A stretch of DNA of 64,000 bases from Rhodobacter sp. (GTDB lineage Bacteria > Pseudomonadota > Alphaproteobacteria > Rhodobacterales > Rhodobacteraceae), in assembly GCA_027484145.1 (NCBI GenBank), contig JAIXUH010000007.1, positions 124,001 to 188,000 of the forward strand, given 5' to 3'. Made by a program: the position numbers and the translations under genes. The notes beneath the pieces were generated by a model. The model was not told the origin of the DNA and did no database searches. It saw nothing but the letters and a program-made list of their open reading frames with translations. Of this stretch, positions 7,794 to 16,251 are shown piece after piece (position 1 is the stretch's first letter; every line of letters starts with the position of its first letter).

Positions 7794-8600
7794 TCAGAAC
7801 GCGGGCACATCCACGCGATCGAGCAGGCTGCGCCCGCCATCGACGGTCAGGATCTGCCCGGTCATGAAGGCTGACGCGTCCGAGGCCAGAAACTGCATCA
7901 CCTCGGCCAACTCATCGGGTGCCGCAATGCGGGCCAAAGGCGTGCCGTCAGAGATGCGGGTGCGCCACGCGGGATCTTCCTTGAGCGCGGCCTGCAAGCT
8001 GGCGCTCATCACCGAGCCAAAGGCCACGGCGTTGACGCGGATGCCTCTGGGCGCAAGTTCCACGGCCATGGACCGCGTCATCTGATCCAGCGCCGCCGAG
8101 GCCATCGAATAGCCCAGAAGGCCCGGTTGCGTGCGCACGGCAGCAATCGACGACACGTTGATGATGGTGCCGACCGGGCCTTCGGTTCCGGCCTTTTCGG
8201 CCTGCGCGATCATGCGCTTGGCCGTCATCTGCGACAGGCGCAGGCTGGTCAGCACATTTTCGCGCCACAACCCTTCGACCCCATCATCTTCGGCATTCAG
8301 TGGGTCTGACAGCACCATGCGGCGGCTGGCATTGACCAGAATATCCACTCGGTCAAAGGCATCAATGGTGGCCGACAACAGATTGGCGATGGTCAGCTTT
8401 TCGCGCAGGTCACCCACAAACATCCGGGCGGGCCCTTCGGTGCGCGCCTCATCACCCACGGCGCCTTCCAAACAAGCCTCGTCAATGTCGGCGAACATGA
8501 CCTTGGCCCCTTTGGACAGGAAGTGGCGCGCGACGGCCAAACCGATGCCCTTGGCCGAACCTGTGACGATGGCAGTCTTGCCTTGAATGGACAGCGACAT
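7794..8600 (-). CDS. SDR-family protein lacking the catalytic lysine
   Basis: A 268-residue protein with the classical short-chain dehydrogenase fold: cofactor motif 'TGSAKGIG' (13-20), an acidic residue at the end of strand 2 (Asp38, suggesting NAD rather than NADP), 'ILVNAS' in place of NNAG, Ser150/Ser151, and Tyr164. The YxxxK motif reads 'YSMAS', so the catalytic lysine position (168) is serine. The usual PG motif after strand 6 reads 'NAVAFG'. The ending 'GQILTVDGGRSL' is typical of fabG-like proteins. It may be inactive, use another proton relay, or have a binding role. It follows the RsmC-like gene by 18 bases on the same strand. Confidence 0.85.
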   Translation of the reverse strand: MSLSIQGKTAIVTGSAKGIGLAVARHFLSKGAKVMFADIDEACLEGAVGDEARTEGPARMFVGDLREKLTIANLLSATIDAFDRVDILVNASRRMVLSDPLNAEDDGVEGLWRENVLTSLRLSQMTAKRMIAQAEKAGTEGPVGTIINVSSIAAVRTQPGLLGYSMASAALDQMTRSMAVELAPRGIRVNAVAFGSVMSASLQAALKEDPAWRTRISDGTPLARIAAPDELAEVMQFLASDASAFMTGQILTVDGGRSLLDRVDVPAF

Positions 8601-8618
8601 GATGCGGGGGTCCTTTGC

Positions 8619-9605
8619 TCAGCGCCTGCGAAGCGGATGGCTGGCGCGGGTCAGCCTGAAGGCGGTATCGCCGCCGATCTCTTCGACCTGCCGGAACAGG
8701 TCGGTCAACGCCGGACCATAAGGCAAATGGCGGTTGGCGACCAGCCACAGCGTGCCATCGGGCACGAGAATGGCCGCCGCGGCCCGCAAAAAGGAAAGGC
8801 CAAGCGCCGGGTCAGTATCGCGGCCTGTATGGAACGGCGGGTTCATCACCACGGCATGCACCGGACGCGCCGGTTTGAAGCTGCGGGCATCGGCCCAGTG
8901 AAAGCGGGCGCGCGGATCGGGGATGTTCAGGCGGGCGCAATCCAGCGCCTCATCCTCGGCCTCGACCACGTCAAGTTCGGTCACGGTGTCGCGGGTCAGG
9001 ATTGCGCGTGCGATGTACCCCCAGCCTGCCCCAAGGTCGGCCACGCGGCTGCCCAGCTTTTCTGGCAGCGCCGCCGCCAGCAGTACCGAACCACGGTCCG
9101 GTGCGTCAGCGGAAAACACCCCCGGCAGGGTCTGAAAACCGCCCTCTATCATGCGCGGGCGGCCTTCCCAGCCAGCCAATTGCGGGCCGGCCTGGAGAAC
9201 GAACACTTTGCCATGCGCCTTTGACAGCGGCCCGCCCATCGGCAACCCAAACGCGCGGCAATCCTTCATGATGGCATCAATACCGTCGGTCTTTTGCCCG
9301 TCGACCGCGATCGGCCCGCCGGGGGCCACCTCGGCCATGGCGCGGGCGATCAGGGCGCGCGCCGCCTCTTTCGCGCGGGGCAGACAGACCACCGCCGCCG
9401 CATAGGGCGGCCCGCCCGCCGCCTTGTAACCGCGCGCGGCAAACCATTCGGCATCGGGGCGAAACCCGGTGATCACCTGCACGCGTGATATGGGAAGGCT
9501 GGACAGGTCATCACCCTCACGCGGGCGGTACACCGCAATCGGCCCGTCCGGCGGGGGTGCGAACACACCCGTTTCAAGTGCAAGGTCCAGTCTGACAGCG
9601 CGCAT
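8619..9605 (-). CDS. RsmC/RlmG-like rRNA guanine-N2 methyltransferase
   Basis: A 328-residue class I SAM-dependent methyltransferase. The C-terminal half has motif I 'DLGAGWG' (190-196), an acidic loop 'VVEAEDEAL', and motif IV 'NPPFHTG' (255-261), which is the active-site signature of the RsmC/RlmG family that makes N2-methylguanosine in ribosomal RNA. The N-terminal half is a degenerate copy of the same fold, as in RsmC. Which nucleotide it modifies cannot be read from the sequence; 16S G1207, the RsmC site, is the closest analogy. It lies between clpS and the SDR gene, all on the minus strand. Confidence 0.8.
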   Translation of the reverse strand: MRAVRLDLALETGVFAPPPDGPIAVYRPREGDDLSSLPISRVQVITGFRPDAEWFAARGYKAAGGPPYAAAVVCLPRAKEAARALIARAMAEVAPGGPIAVDGQKTDGIDAIMKDCRAFGLPMGGPLSKAHGKVFVLQAGPQLAGWEGRPRMIEGGFQTLPGVFSADAPDRGSVLLAAALPEKLGSRVADLGAGWGYIARAILTRDTVTELDVVEAEDEALDCARLNIPDPRARFHWADARSFKPARPVHAVVMNPPFHTGRDTDPALGLSFLRAAAAILVPDGTLWLVANRHLPYGPALTDLFRQVEEIGGDTAFRLTRASHPLRRR

Positions 9606-9631
9606 TCAGGGTGCGGACAGGGCGAACACGC

Positions 9632-9952
9632 CTAGTCCTTTTCCATCGTGCATTGCAGGGGGTGCTGATGGCGGCGCGCAAAATCCATCACCTGTGCCAC
9701 CTTGGTTTCCGCCACTTCAAAGGAAAACACGCCGACAACGGCAAGCCCCTTTTTGTGCACGGTCAGCATGATGTCGAACGCCTGTGCGTGGGTCAGGCCG
9801 AAGAACCGTTCCAGCACATGCACCACAAATTCCATCGGGGTGTAATCGTCGTTCAGCAGCATCACCTTATACATCGGCGGGCGCTGCGTGCGCGTCTTTG
9901 TCTTGGTCAGAATCCCCGTGTCATTGCCCGGCCCGTCGGTCTTGTCCGACAT
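9632..9952 (-). CDS. clpS: ATP-dependent Clp protease adaptor ClpS
   Basis: ClpS hands N-degron substrates to ClpAP and helps choose which proteins are degraded. The 106-residue protein has '[20 protein letters not shown]' (the N-degron pocket with Asn34, Asp35 and Asp36), His66 in 'TVHKKG', and ends '[10 protein letters not shown]', matching the family closely. I place the start at the ATG at 9952 ('MSDKTDG') because related proteins begin at that point. An in-frame GTG seven codons upstream (9973) has a better-spaced purine stretch and cannot be excluded. It is divergent from the HAD phosphatase gene, 169 bases away. Confidence 0.94.
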   Translation of the reverse strand: MSDKTDGPGNDTGILTKTKTRTQRPPMYKVMLLNDDYTPMEFVVHVLERFFGLTHAQAFDIMLTVHKKGLAVVGVFSFEVAETKVAQVMDFARRHQHPLQCTMEKD

Positions 9953-10121
9953 GGTAGAAGGGAAATGGTCCACGAAAGGATGCCTCGCTGCTAAAGGGAA
10001 TCACGCATTTGGGTTGAACCGCAATATAAACTCTTTTGCCCATGGGAAAAGGGGCCGGATCAAAGGATTGCGACATCACCCTAAACGGTTCATGAAAGCG
10101 GGGCCGAACAGGGAACACATC

Positions 10122-10832
10122 ATGGCGCTGACAACGATTGGTTTCGATGCTGACGACACGTTATGGCAAAACGAAGCCTTCTTCCGGCTGACGCAGGACC
10201 GCTTTACCGCGCTTTTGGGCGATTATGCGCCGGCGGACCACCTGCATGACCGCCTGCTTGCGGCAGAACGGCGCAACCTTGGCCACTACGGCTTTGGCAT
10301 CAAGGGGTTTGTCCTGTCGATGATCGAAACCGCCATCGAGGTGACCGAAAGCCGTGTGCCCGCCACCGTGATTGCCGAGATCATGGCCGCCGGACGCGAG
10401 ATGCTGCGCCACCCGATCGAATTGTTGCCCCATGCGCGGGACGCTGTTGAGGCCCTGTCCGGCCCCTATCGCGTGGTTCTGGTGACCAAGGGCGACCTGC
10501 TGGATCAGGAACGCAAACTGGCGCAATCGGGTCTGGGTGAGTTGTTCCACGCCGTCGAAATCGTGTCCGACAAGACAACCCCGGTTTACACGAACATCTT
10601 TGCCCGTCACGGCACGGGTGCAAATCAGGCCATGATGGTCGGCAACTCTTTGAAATCGGATGTGCTTCCGGCAATCGGGGCCGGAAGTTGGGGCGTGCAT
10701 GTGCCGCACGGCCTGACATGGGCGCTGGAACATGCCGAGCCGCCCTTGGGCCATGCCCGCTTTCATACCCTGTCTGATCTGGGCGGGCTGGCCGATCTTG
10801 TGGAGCAGATCCAGTCGAACCACCATTTGTAG
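10122..10832 (+). CDS. HAD-superfamily hydrolase
   Basis: A 236-residue cytoplasmic phosphatase of the haloacid dehalogenase superfamily. Motif I is 'FDADDTLW' with the nucleophile Asp9 and the acid/base Asp11. Motif II lies at 'VLVTKGD', a lysine follows near 'EIVSDK', and motif IV is around 'MMVGNSLKSDVLPA'. The 'DADDTLW' variant occurs in small-metabolite phosphatases; the substrate is unknown. The ORF track begins at 9888, but the ATG at 10122 is preceded by AGGGA and directly starts the domain. A weak hairpin follows the stop codon. Confidence 0.85.
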   Translation: MALTTIGFDADDTLWQNEAFFRLTQDRFTALLGDYAPADHLHDRLLAAERRNLGHYGFGIKGFVLSMIETAIEVTESRVPATVIAEIMAAGREMLRHPIELLPHARDAVEALSGPYRVVLVTKGDLLDQERKLAQSGLGELFHAVEIVSDKTTPVYTNIFARHGTGANQAMMVGNSLKSDVLPAIGAGSWGVHVPHGLTWALEHAEPPLGHARFHTLSDLGGLADLVEQIQSNHHL

Positions 10833-10836
10833 GGGG

Positions 10837-10860
10837 GGCTGGCGGTCTTTCGCCAGATTT
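10837..10860 (+). terminator. Weak terminator-like hairpin after the HAD gene
   Basis: CTGGCG (10839-10844) and CGCCAG (10851-10856) form a 6-bp stem with a six-base loop, followed by ATTT. It starts six bases after the stop of the HAD gene. The short T-stretch makes it a marginal Rho-independent terminator. Confidence 0.4.
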
Positions 10861-10995
10861 GCCACAGCTTTAGGATAATCAGCAAAGTCCTTGATATGCA
10901 GGGGTTTTAGGCAAAGCCCTGCTGTGCTAGCCTTCGTCGCAAATAAGCCCCAACCAAAAACAGGGGCGGTCGAGGCAGAGCAAGGAATAAGCGTC

Positions 10996-12714
10996 GTGAA
11001 CACGCTCTTGGGGCGAATCGCCCGCAATATGGCTTGTCTGGTGGTCTTCATCGTGGTGGCTGCCTGTTCGACACCGCAGCCTTCGGGGGCTGCCCCCTAT
11101 GCCGCCATCGTGCAGGATGCCCGCACCGGAGAGGTGTTGTTTTCCGACAATGCCAATACCCGGCTGCATCCCGCATCGCTCACCAAGATGATGACGCTTT
11201 ACATCGCCTTTGAGGAGATCGAGCGCGGCAACCTGAGCCTTGATACCATGGTGACGGTCACGAAATACGCAGCCTCGCAGCCACCGTCGCGCCTTGGGTT
11301 GAAGGCCGGGCAAAAGATCGCCATGCGCTATCTGATCCGTGCCGCCGCCATCAAGTCGGCCAATGACGCGGCTTCGGCCATCGGCGACCACATCAGTGGC
11401 GGCCCCGATGCCTTTGGCAAACGGATGACGCGCACCGCCAAGGCCCTTGGGATGAAGAATTCCACCTTCAAGAACGCCAATGGCCTGACCGCACCGGGGC
11501 ATCTGTCCACCGCGGCAGACATGAACCTGCTGGGTCGCCGGCTGTTTTACGATTTCCCGCAGTATTACAATATCTTCTCGCGCCGCACGACCGATGCCGG
11601 TCTGGCCGAGGTGCGCAACACCAACACCCGTTTTCTGGACGCCTATGAAGGCGCCGATGGCATCAAGACCGGCTACACCGTGGCAGCGGGCTTTAACCTG
11701 ACGGGTTCGGCGCAGCGCGGCAATGTGCGGATCATCGCCACCGTGTTCGGGGGGTCTTCGACCGCCGCCCGCAATGCCAAGATGGCCGAGCTGCTGGACC
11801 TTGGGTTCCGCAAGGCCCCGGCCAATGCACCAACGGCAGTGCCGGATGCGCCGGCCTATCAGGGTGGCGAGGATCTGCTTGCTCAGAACGATGGGCTGCC
11901 CGAGGTTGAAGGCGGTGCGGGCAAGACGATCCGCCTGCAAACCGCCGTTGCCACATCGCCGCGACCGTCGGCCCGCCCGTCGGCCGAACAGGTGGCCGCC
12001 GCCGAAGTGGCCGTGGACGCGATCGAGGGCAGCATTGCCGCCGCCCTGGCCGAAGCCGTGGGGGAACCCGCCCCGCCCGGCACATTGGACGCGCAGGTTG
12101 AAACGCTGGCTGCCGCACCCGAGGGTGAGGCCGTCGAGGAAGTGGTGATGGCCGATGCCACAACCGAAGAACCCACCGGGACCGACCTTCCGCAAGAGAC
12201 GGCTGTCGCCGAAATCGTGATGGACACACCGCTGGTGACGCCCGATGTCGAGGTGGCCGCAACACCGGAGGCCGCGCCAGAGCCTGCGCCCGAAGGCACG
12301 CTGGACGCGCAGGCCACCGCGCTTGCCATGGCTGACACCACGATGGAGTTGAGCGAGCCTGTCGAACTGGCTGCTGTGGCCCCGCCCAAGCGCAATGTGC
12401 CCAACTTTGAACCTGTCGAGGCCGCCAAGGCCGAGGCGGATACTGACGAGCCTGTGGTAATCCGCCTGTCCACCTCGAACGCGCGGCACTGGGGCGTGCA
12501 CTTGGGCAAGTTCGCCTCACGCTCCGAGGCGGAACGTCTGCTCTTGAAAACGCAGTTGGCCGAAAGTGCGACCCTGAACGAAGGGCTGCGCAAGGTTGTG
12601 CAGCAAAGCGGCGGCTATGACGCCAACTTCATGGGGCTGACGCAAGATCAGGCTGATCTGGCCTGCCGTCGCCTGCAGGCGCGTGCGGTGTCCTGCTTTA
12701 CGATGGGGCCATGA
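10996..12714 (+). CDS. D-alanyl-D-alanine carboxypeptidase with C-terminal SPOR domain
   Basis: A periplasmic penicillin-binding protein of the DacA/DacC type that trims terminal D-alanine from peptidoglycan stem peptides. Its serine peptidase motifs are all present: SLTK (Ser61-Lys64), SAN (121-123) and KTG (224-226). A long Ala/Pro/Glu-rich linker (about 320-490) contains two copies of 'GTLDAQ' (near 362 and 434). The last 80 residues form a SPOR domain, which binds denuded septal glycan. The chosen GTG start at 10996 has AGGA before it and opens with a hydrophobic segment; 'VVAAC' (Cys24) also fits a lipobox, so it may be lipid-anchored. The ORF track start at 10891 lacks these signals. 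The stop overlaps the next gene in ATGA. Confidence 0.88.
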   Translation: MNTLLGRIARNMACLVVFIVVAACSTPQPSGAAPYAAIVQDARTGEVLFSDNANTRLHPASLTKMMTLYIAFEEIERGNLSLDTMVTVTKYAASQPPSRLGLKAGQKIAMRYLIRAAAIKSANDAASAIGDHISGGPDAFGKRMTRTAKALGMKNSTFKNANGLTAPGHLSTAADMNLLGRRLFYDFPQYYNIFSRRTTDAGLAEVRNTNTRFLDAYEGADGIKTGYTVAAGFNLTGSAQRGNVRIIATVFGGSSTAARNAKMAELLDLGFRKAPANAPTAVPDAPAYQGGEDLLAQNDGLPEVEGGAGKTIRLQTAVATSPRPSARPSAEQVAAAEVAVDAIEGSIAAALAEAVGEPAPPGTLDAQVETLAAAPEGEAVEEVVMADATTEEPTGTDLPQETAVAEIVMDTPLVTPDVEVAATPEAAPEPAPEGTLDAQATALAMADTTMELSEPVELAAVAPPKRNVPNFEPVEAAKAEADTDEPVVIRLSTSNARHWGVHLGKFASRSEAERLLLKTQLAESATLNEGLRKVVQQSGGYDANFMGLTQDQADLACRRLQARAVSCFTMGP

Positions 12715-13400
12715 CGGGGGTGGCGGGCTTTGTCTTTCCCCCGCCGCCACAGCCTTCGGCCGCAGTCGCGGGGCGCAGCGAACGATTTGCGGTGCGCCGC
12801 ATCTTCTGCGTGGGCCGGAACTATGCCGAACACACGCGCGAAATGGGGGGCGACCCCAGCGCCGAGCCGCCGTTCTTTTTCACCAAGCCCGCCGATGCCG
12901 TGGTGCAAAGTGGCGCGACCATCCCCTATCCCCCCGCGACCGCAAACTTTCACCATGAGGCCGAATTGGTGGTGGCGCTGCATAAAGGCGGCCACATGGT
13001 GCCCGAGGGTGAGGTCGAAAGCCTGATCTGGGGCCATGCAGCAGGCAACGACCTGACGCGGCGCGATCTGCAGGCCGAGGCAAAGGCCGCCCGCCGCCCA
13101 TGGGACATGGCCAAGGGGTTTGATCAGTCCGCCATCATCGGCGCGATCCGCCCCGGCCCCATCGACACGCAGGCTGCGATCCGCTGCCATGTGGATGGCA
13201 GCCTGCGCCAAGAGGCCCGGCTGAGTGACATGATCTGGCCCGTGCCAGCGATCATCGCGCAGCTGTCGCGCTTGATTACCTTGTGCCCCGGCGATCTGAT
13301 CTTTACCGGCACGCCTGCAGGCGTGGGGGCGCTGGAGCATGGCCAGACCTGCACGGTGTCGATTGACGGGCTGGACAGCGCGGTCGTGACCATCCGCTAA
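12711..13400 (+). CDS. Fumarylacetoacetate hydrolase family protein
   Basis: A 229-residue cytoplasmic enzyme of the FAH fold. 'IFCVGRNYAEHTREMGG' (31-47) and the metal ligands Glu83 and Glu85 in 'HHEAELVVAL', with Asp114 in 'GHAAGNDLTRRDLQ', are the family hallmarks; 'FTGTPAGVGAL' is also typical. Members hydrolyse or decarboxylate beta-keto acids, for example acylpyruvates or oxaloacetate, with Mg2+. At this short length it is closer to acylpyruvase/FAHD1-type proteins than to true fumarylacetoacetase. The start overlaps the carboxypeptidase stop (ATGA), so the two are translationally coupled, though no metabolic link is obvious. Confidence 0.87.
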   Translation: MTGVAGFVFPPPPQPSAAVAGRSERFAVRRIFCVGRNYAEHTREMGGDPSAEPPFFFTKPADAVVQSGATIPYPPATANFHHEAELVVALHKGGHMVPEGEVESLIWGHAAGNDLTRRDLQAEAKAARRPWDMAKGFDQSAIIGAIRPGPIDTQAAIRCHVDGSLRQEARLSDMIWPVPAIIAQLSRLITLCPGDLIFTGTPAGVGALEHGQTCTVSIDGLDSAVVTIR

Positions 13401-13405
13401 GGTCG

Positions 13406-13564
13406 CTAAGGCTTTGGCTTGTCGTCATAATCCTTGATCAGAATGCGGTTCGCATCCCCCTGCGGGTCATCGAACTGCCGCGTCCGCATCGCCCAGAAGA
13501 ACGCCACAAGGCCGATGCCACCCAGAAACAGCGAGACGGGGATCAGGATGCCGAGAATTTCCAT
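13406..13564 (-). CDS. ccoS: cbb3 oxidase maturation protein CcoS
   Basis: This 52-residue gene is too short for the ORF track. Reading the minus strand from ATG at 13564 gives 'MEILGILIPVSLFLGGIGLV' then a short charged tail with 'DDPQGDANRIL'. One membrane segment followed by this D-D-P-x-GD motif is characteristic of CcoS (FixS). CcoS is needed to put haem and copper cofactors into the CcoN subunit. It ends the ccoGHIS run, three bases after ccoI stops. No terminator is visible before the convergent FAH-family gene stops six bases away. Confidence 0.93.
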   Translation of the reverse strand: MEILGILIPVSLFLGGIGLVAFFWAMRTRQFDDPQGDANRILIKDYDDKPKP

Positions 13565-13567
13565 GAT

Positions 13568-15787
13568 TTACCGCAGCCGCAGGGCGTTAAGTGACACGGT
13601 GATCGAGGACAGCGACATGGCCAGCGCCGCCGCCAGCGGTGTTGCCAGACCCACCAGCGCCAAGGGCACGGCCACCACGTTGTAAAGCGCCGAAATCCCG
13701 AAATTCTCGCGGATACGGCGGGTGGATTGCCTCGATATCCGCAACGCATCGGCGATCGGGGCCATGTCCTGCCCCAAAAGCACGATGTCCGACGCCACGC
13801 GCGCGGCATCCAGCGCACTGGCGGGCGAGATGGACACATGCGCCGAGGCAAGGGCCGCCGTATCGTTCAGGCCATCCCCCACCATCAGCACCTTGGCACC
13901 CCCAGCCATCAGCCCCGCCACTGTTGTCGCCTTTTCGGCGGGCAAGGCGCCTGCTGTCCAGTCGACAATGCCAAGGCGCCCGGCCAGATCGGCCACAGCG
14001 CCCGGCGCATCGCCCGAGATCAGCTTGATGTCCAACCCCTGCGCCTTGATCGCGGCCACGGCGGTTTCGGCACCGGGGCGCAGACGGTCAGCAAAGGTAA
14101 AGGCGCGCGGCCGCCCCTCGCCCGTGCACAAATAGGTGGCTGTCACATCCAGCGCATCCGCGCCGCACCAGACCGCGCGGCCCAGACGCACGCGTGCGCC
14201 TTTCCACAGACCTTCGACGCCATAGCCGGGCACTTCGCGCAGGTCTTCTACCCGCGCGGGCCGGATGCCCGCCGCCCGTGCGCCTTCGGTCAGGGCCATG
14301 GCAAGCGGGTGCGACGATGCCCCGGCAAGTGCCATTGCCACCTCAAACGCCATGCGCGGATGATCGTTCAGGTTCGTCGGTTCCGGCGCACCCATGGTCA
14401 GGGTTCCGGTCTTGTCGAACACCACGGTATCCACTTCGGCCAGACGTTCCAGCGCGGTGCCATGCTTGATCAGCAGCCCCTTTCGGAACAACCGCCCCGA
14501 GGCTGACGTGACCACTGCAGGCACGGCAAGGCCAAGGGCGCAGGGGCAGGTGATAATCAGCACCGCCGCCGAGATATTGACCGCAAAGCGGACATCGCCG
14601 CCGGTTTTCCACATCCAGTAGCCAAAGGCGCTGAACGACAGAATGTGCACAAGGGGCGAATACCAACTGGCGGCGCGTTCGGCCAGACTGGTGTACTTGG
14701 TCCTCGCACTTTCGGCGACGGCAACCAGATCGGCCATCCGGTGCAGGCTGGAATCCTTGCCCGCCGCCGTCACGCGCAGCGTCAGTGGCCCGGTCAGGTT
14801 CACCTCGCCCGCAGAAACCGGCATGCCTTGCCCCGCATAGACGGGCAGGCTTTCGCCGGTCAGCAAAGACCGGTCCACTTCAGACGCGCCCTCGACGATC
14901 ACGCCATCCACCGGCATGCGGCCACCGGGGCGCACGCGGACCAGATCGCCCACCAGCACATCGGAAATGTTGACTACTACTTCGGCACCATCGCGCAGGA
15001 CGGTGGCGCGCGGCACTTCCAATGCGGCCAGTTCTTCGGCGGCGGATCGCGCCACGGCACGGGTGCGATGGTCCAGATACCGGCCCAGCAGCAAGAAGAA
15101 CGACAGCATCACGGCGGCATCGAAATAGGCATGGTGGCCAGAATTCCACGTCTCGAACAAGGAGATGCCCGAGGCGAGGATCAGCGCCAGCGATATCGGC
15201 ACGTCCATGCCAAGGCGTCCTGCCCGCAGGCTGCGCCATGCCGACTTGAAAAAGGGCTGGCCCGAAAACACCACCGTTGGCAGGGCAATGGCCGCCGAAA
15301 TCCAGTGGAACATGTCGCGCGTCACCCCATCGGCCCCCGACCAGACGGCAACAGACAGCAGCATCACGTTCATCATCGAAAAGAACGCAACCCCCAGACG
15401 CATCAACAGATCCCGGCCCTGACGGTCGGTTTCGGTCGACGATAGCAAGCCAGGGTCCAACTCATGCGCCTCGTATCCAGCACGGGCAGCTGCCGAAATC
15501 AACGTGGCCGCGGTGACATCGAGGGCGCCTTCGACGCTGACGCGCTTCAATGTCAGGTTCACGCGGGCCGAGGTGACGCCAGGCACCGCCATCATCGCAT
15601 GTTCGACCGTGGTGATGCAGGCCGCGCAATGGGCCTGCGGCAGCGACAGGATCAGCCGCGCATGGTCGGGCGCAGCCATCTGCGCCAACCGTTCCGCCGA
15701 AGGCGCCGCCACACAAGCCGGGCAGGCTGACAGGCTGCCACGGATCACGCCCGCATCAGCATCATTGACGGGTCCGGCAATGGTCAT
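13568..15787 (-). CDS. ccoI: Copper-translocating P1B-type ATPase CcoI
   Basis: CcoI (FixI) pumps copper across the inner membrane for assembly of the binuclear centre in cbb3 oxidase. The 739-residue protein has an N-terminal 'ACPACVAAP' (Cys22, Cys25), a heavy-metal domain with 'HCAAC' (Cys54, Cys57), membrane segments, the ion-path motif 'TCPCALGLAVP' (near 415), the phosphorylation site 'DKTGTL' (near 457) and the hinge 'GDGLND' (near 636). The cytosolic Cys pairs are the usual copper entry sites. It is separated from ccoH by four bases and from ccoS by three, so all belong to one transcript. Confidence 0.95.
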   Translation of the reverse strand: MTIAGPVNDADAGVIRGSLSACPACVAAPSAERLAQMAAPDHARLILSLPQAHCAACITTVEHAMMAVPGVTSARVNLTLKRVSVEGALDVTAATLISAAARAGYEAHELDPGLLSSTETDRQGRDLLMRLGVAFFSMMNVMLLSVAVWSGADGVTRDMFHWISAAIALPTVVFSGQPFFKSAWRSLRAGRLGMDVPISLALILASGISLFETWNSGHHAYFDAAVMLSFFLLLGRYLDHRTRAVARSAAEELAALEVPRATVLRDGAEVVVNISDVLVGDLVRVRPGGRMPVDGVIVEGASEVDRSLLTGESLPVYAGQGMPVSAGEVNLTGPLTLRVTAAGKDSSLHRMADLVAVAESARTKYTSLAERAASWYSPLVHILSFSAFGYWMWKTGGDVRFAVNISAAVLIITCPCALGLAVPAVVTSASGRLFRKGLLIKHGTALERLAEVDTVVFDKTGTLTMGAPEPTNLNDHPRMAFEVAMALAGASSHPLAMALTEGARAAGIRPARVEDLREVPGYGVEGLWKGARVRLGRAVWCGADALDVTATYLCTGEGRPRAFTFADRLRPGAETAVAAIKAQGLDIKLISGDAPGAVADLAGRLGIVDWTAGALPAEKATTVAGLMAGGAKVLMVGDGLNDTAALASAHVSISPASALDAARVASDIVLLGQDMAPIADALRISRQSTRRIRENFGISALYNVVAVPLALVGLATPLAAALAMSLSSITVSLNALRLR

Positions 15788-15791
15788 GCCC

Positions 15792-16250
15792 CTATCCCCT
15801 TACAAACAGGCTGACGCGCTGGTCAAACAGGGTGCCGTCATCAGCTTTGGCGGTCACGCGCAGCAGCCATTTTCCCGGCTCAAGCGCCACCCGCGTTTCC
15901 CAGCGGCCGTTCAGATACAAAAACTCGGGTGTCTGGTCATCTTCGGCGGCCGTGGTCCGCCCCACCAGAACAGTCATGGCGGCCACGGGCGCGGCATGAC
16001 CTTCTTTGGTGACAAAGGCGATCGAAAGATGATCGGTTTGCGGATCATAACTGTGCTCCATCGTCCAGCCCAAGGCCTTCTGCGCATCGCGTCGCGCATC
16101 GAACTGCTGGCTGGCCACATAAGAGTTCTGAACCTCTAGCCCCGGAAAGGTGCTGATCGCCTTGTAGGCCATCAGCAGGTTCACCGCGATGATGATGCCA
16201 AAGGCCCCGACCGTAAACACCAGCACGTGCCGTCCTGTGATTTCGCGCAT
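15792..16250 (-). CDS. ccoH: cbb3 oxidase accessory protein CcoH (FixH)
   Basis: A 152-residue protein with one N-terminal membrane segment ('VLVFTVGAFGIIIAVNLLMAY' region) and a periplasmic domain with 'FPGLEVQNSYVASQ', a pattern conserved in FixH/CcoH. CcoH binds CcoN/CcoP during assembly and is needed for a stable oxidase complex. I place the start at ATG 16250, one base after the ccoG stop, because GGAAAGG at the end of ccoG then serves as the ribosome site and the conserved 'REITGR' follows directly. The ORF track start at 16268 would add six residues. Confidence 0.9.
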   Translation of the reverse strand: MREITGRHVLVFTVGAFGIIIAVNLLMAYKAISTFPGLEVQNSYVASQQFDARRDAQKALGWTMEHSYDPQTDHLSIAFVTKEGHAAPVAAMTVLVGRTTAAEDDQTPEFLYLNGRWETRVALEPGKWLLRVTAKADDGTLFDQRVSLFVRG

Positions 16251-16251
16251 G

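Noticed and set aside
10927-12501. 524-codon minus-strand ORF opposite the DD-carboxypeptidase
   Set aside because: Shadow frame of a GC-rich gene; no conserved motifs.
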